From positions 28,250,148 through 28,314,147 of the forward strand of contig OY741275.1 of assembly GCA_963514095.1 (NCBI GenBank): a stretch of DNA of 64,000 nt; not shown here. The letters are read 5' to 3'. Below: more notes on the stretch, generated by a model that was given only the letters and a program-made list of their open reading frames with translations, made no database searches and had not been told where the DNA came from. Position 1 is the stretch's first letter. The DNA comes from Eutrigla gurnardus (Eukaryota > Chordata > Actinopteri > Perciformes > Triglidae).

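Overview
The window is one internal segment of a single very large gene, read entirely on the + strand: the titin (connectin) gene of a vertebrate. The introns hold hAT-type MITEs, an L1-like 3' end, a tRNA-derived SINE relic and other repeats of kinds common in ray-finned fish, and they are short and rich in minisatellites, so I infer a teleost. Neither the start nor the end of the gene is inside the window. I resolve 95 coding exons, all joined by phase-compatible introns. I could not decide which teleost titin paralogue this is.

Layout. (1) 1-6805: elastic I-band spring region. It has a large K/E/S/T-rich exon entered in progress at base 1, four small PEVK exons, and a 1.6-kb PEVK exon ending in an acidic stretch. 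A short Gly-Arg-rich linker follows. (2) 6903-30512: 22 immunoglobulin (Ig) domains, the distal tandem-Ig segment, several of them split by an intron. A four-Ig module is duplicated in tandem (10948-13474 and 14490-16179). (3) 30620-38398: I/A junction and start of the A-band. The order is three fibronectin-III (Fn3) domains, Ig, two Fn3, Ig, then six Fn3 in a row. (4) 38486-63735: five complete seven-domain super-repeats (Ig-Fn3-Fn3-Ig-Fn3-Fn3-Fn3) of the A-band D-zone, six if the irregular first one is counted. (5) From 62543 the introns stop: a giant exon with Ig-Fn3-Fn3-Fn3-Ig runs out of the window, like the giant A-band exon known in mammalian titin.

Function. The PEVK part acts as an entropic spring, the tandem Igs extend by straightening, and the Fn3/Ig super-repeats bind the thick filament (myosin, myosin-binding protein C) and act as a length template. 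These roles come from knowledge of titin, not from this sequence alone.

Introns hold most of the non-coding interest. Two ~0.8-kb hAT-type elements with exact 8-bp target duplications lie in inverted orientation about 49 kb apart. There are also smaller hAT MITEs, a 5'-truncated L1-like insertion with a 17-bp duplication, a nested teleost repeat, and four long minisatellites (11, 21, 25 and 29 bp units). I saw no RNA gene, CRISPR array, promoter or second protein gene.
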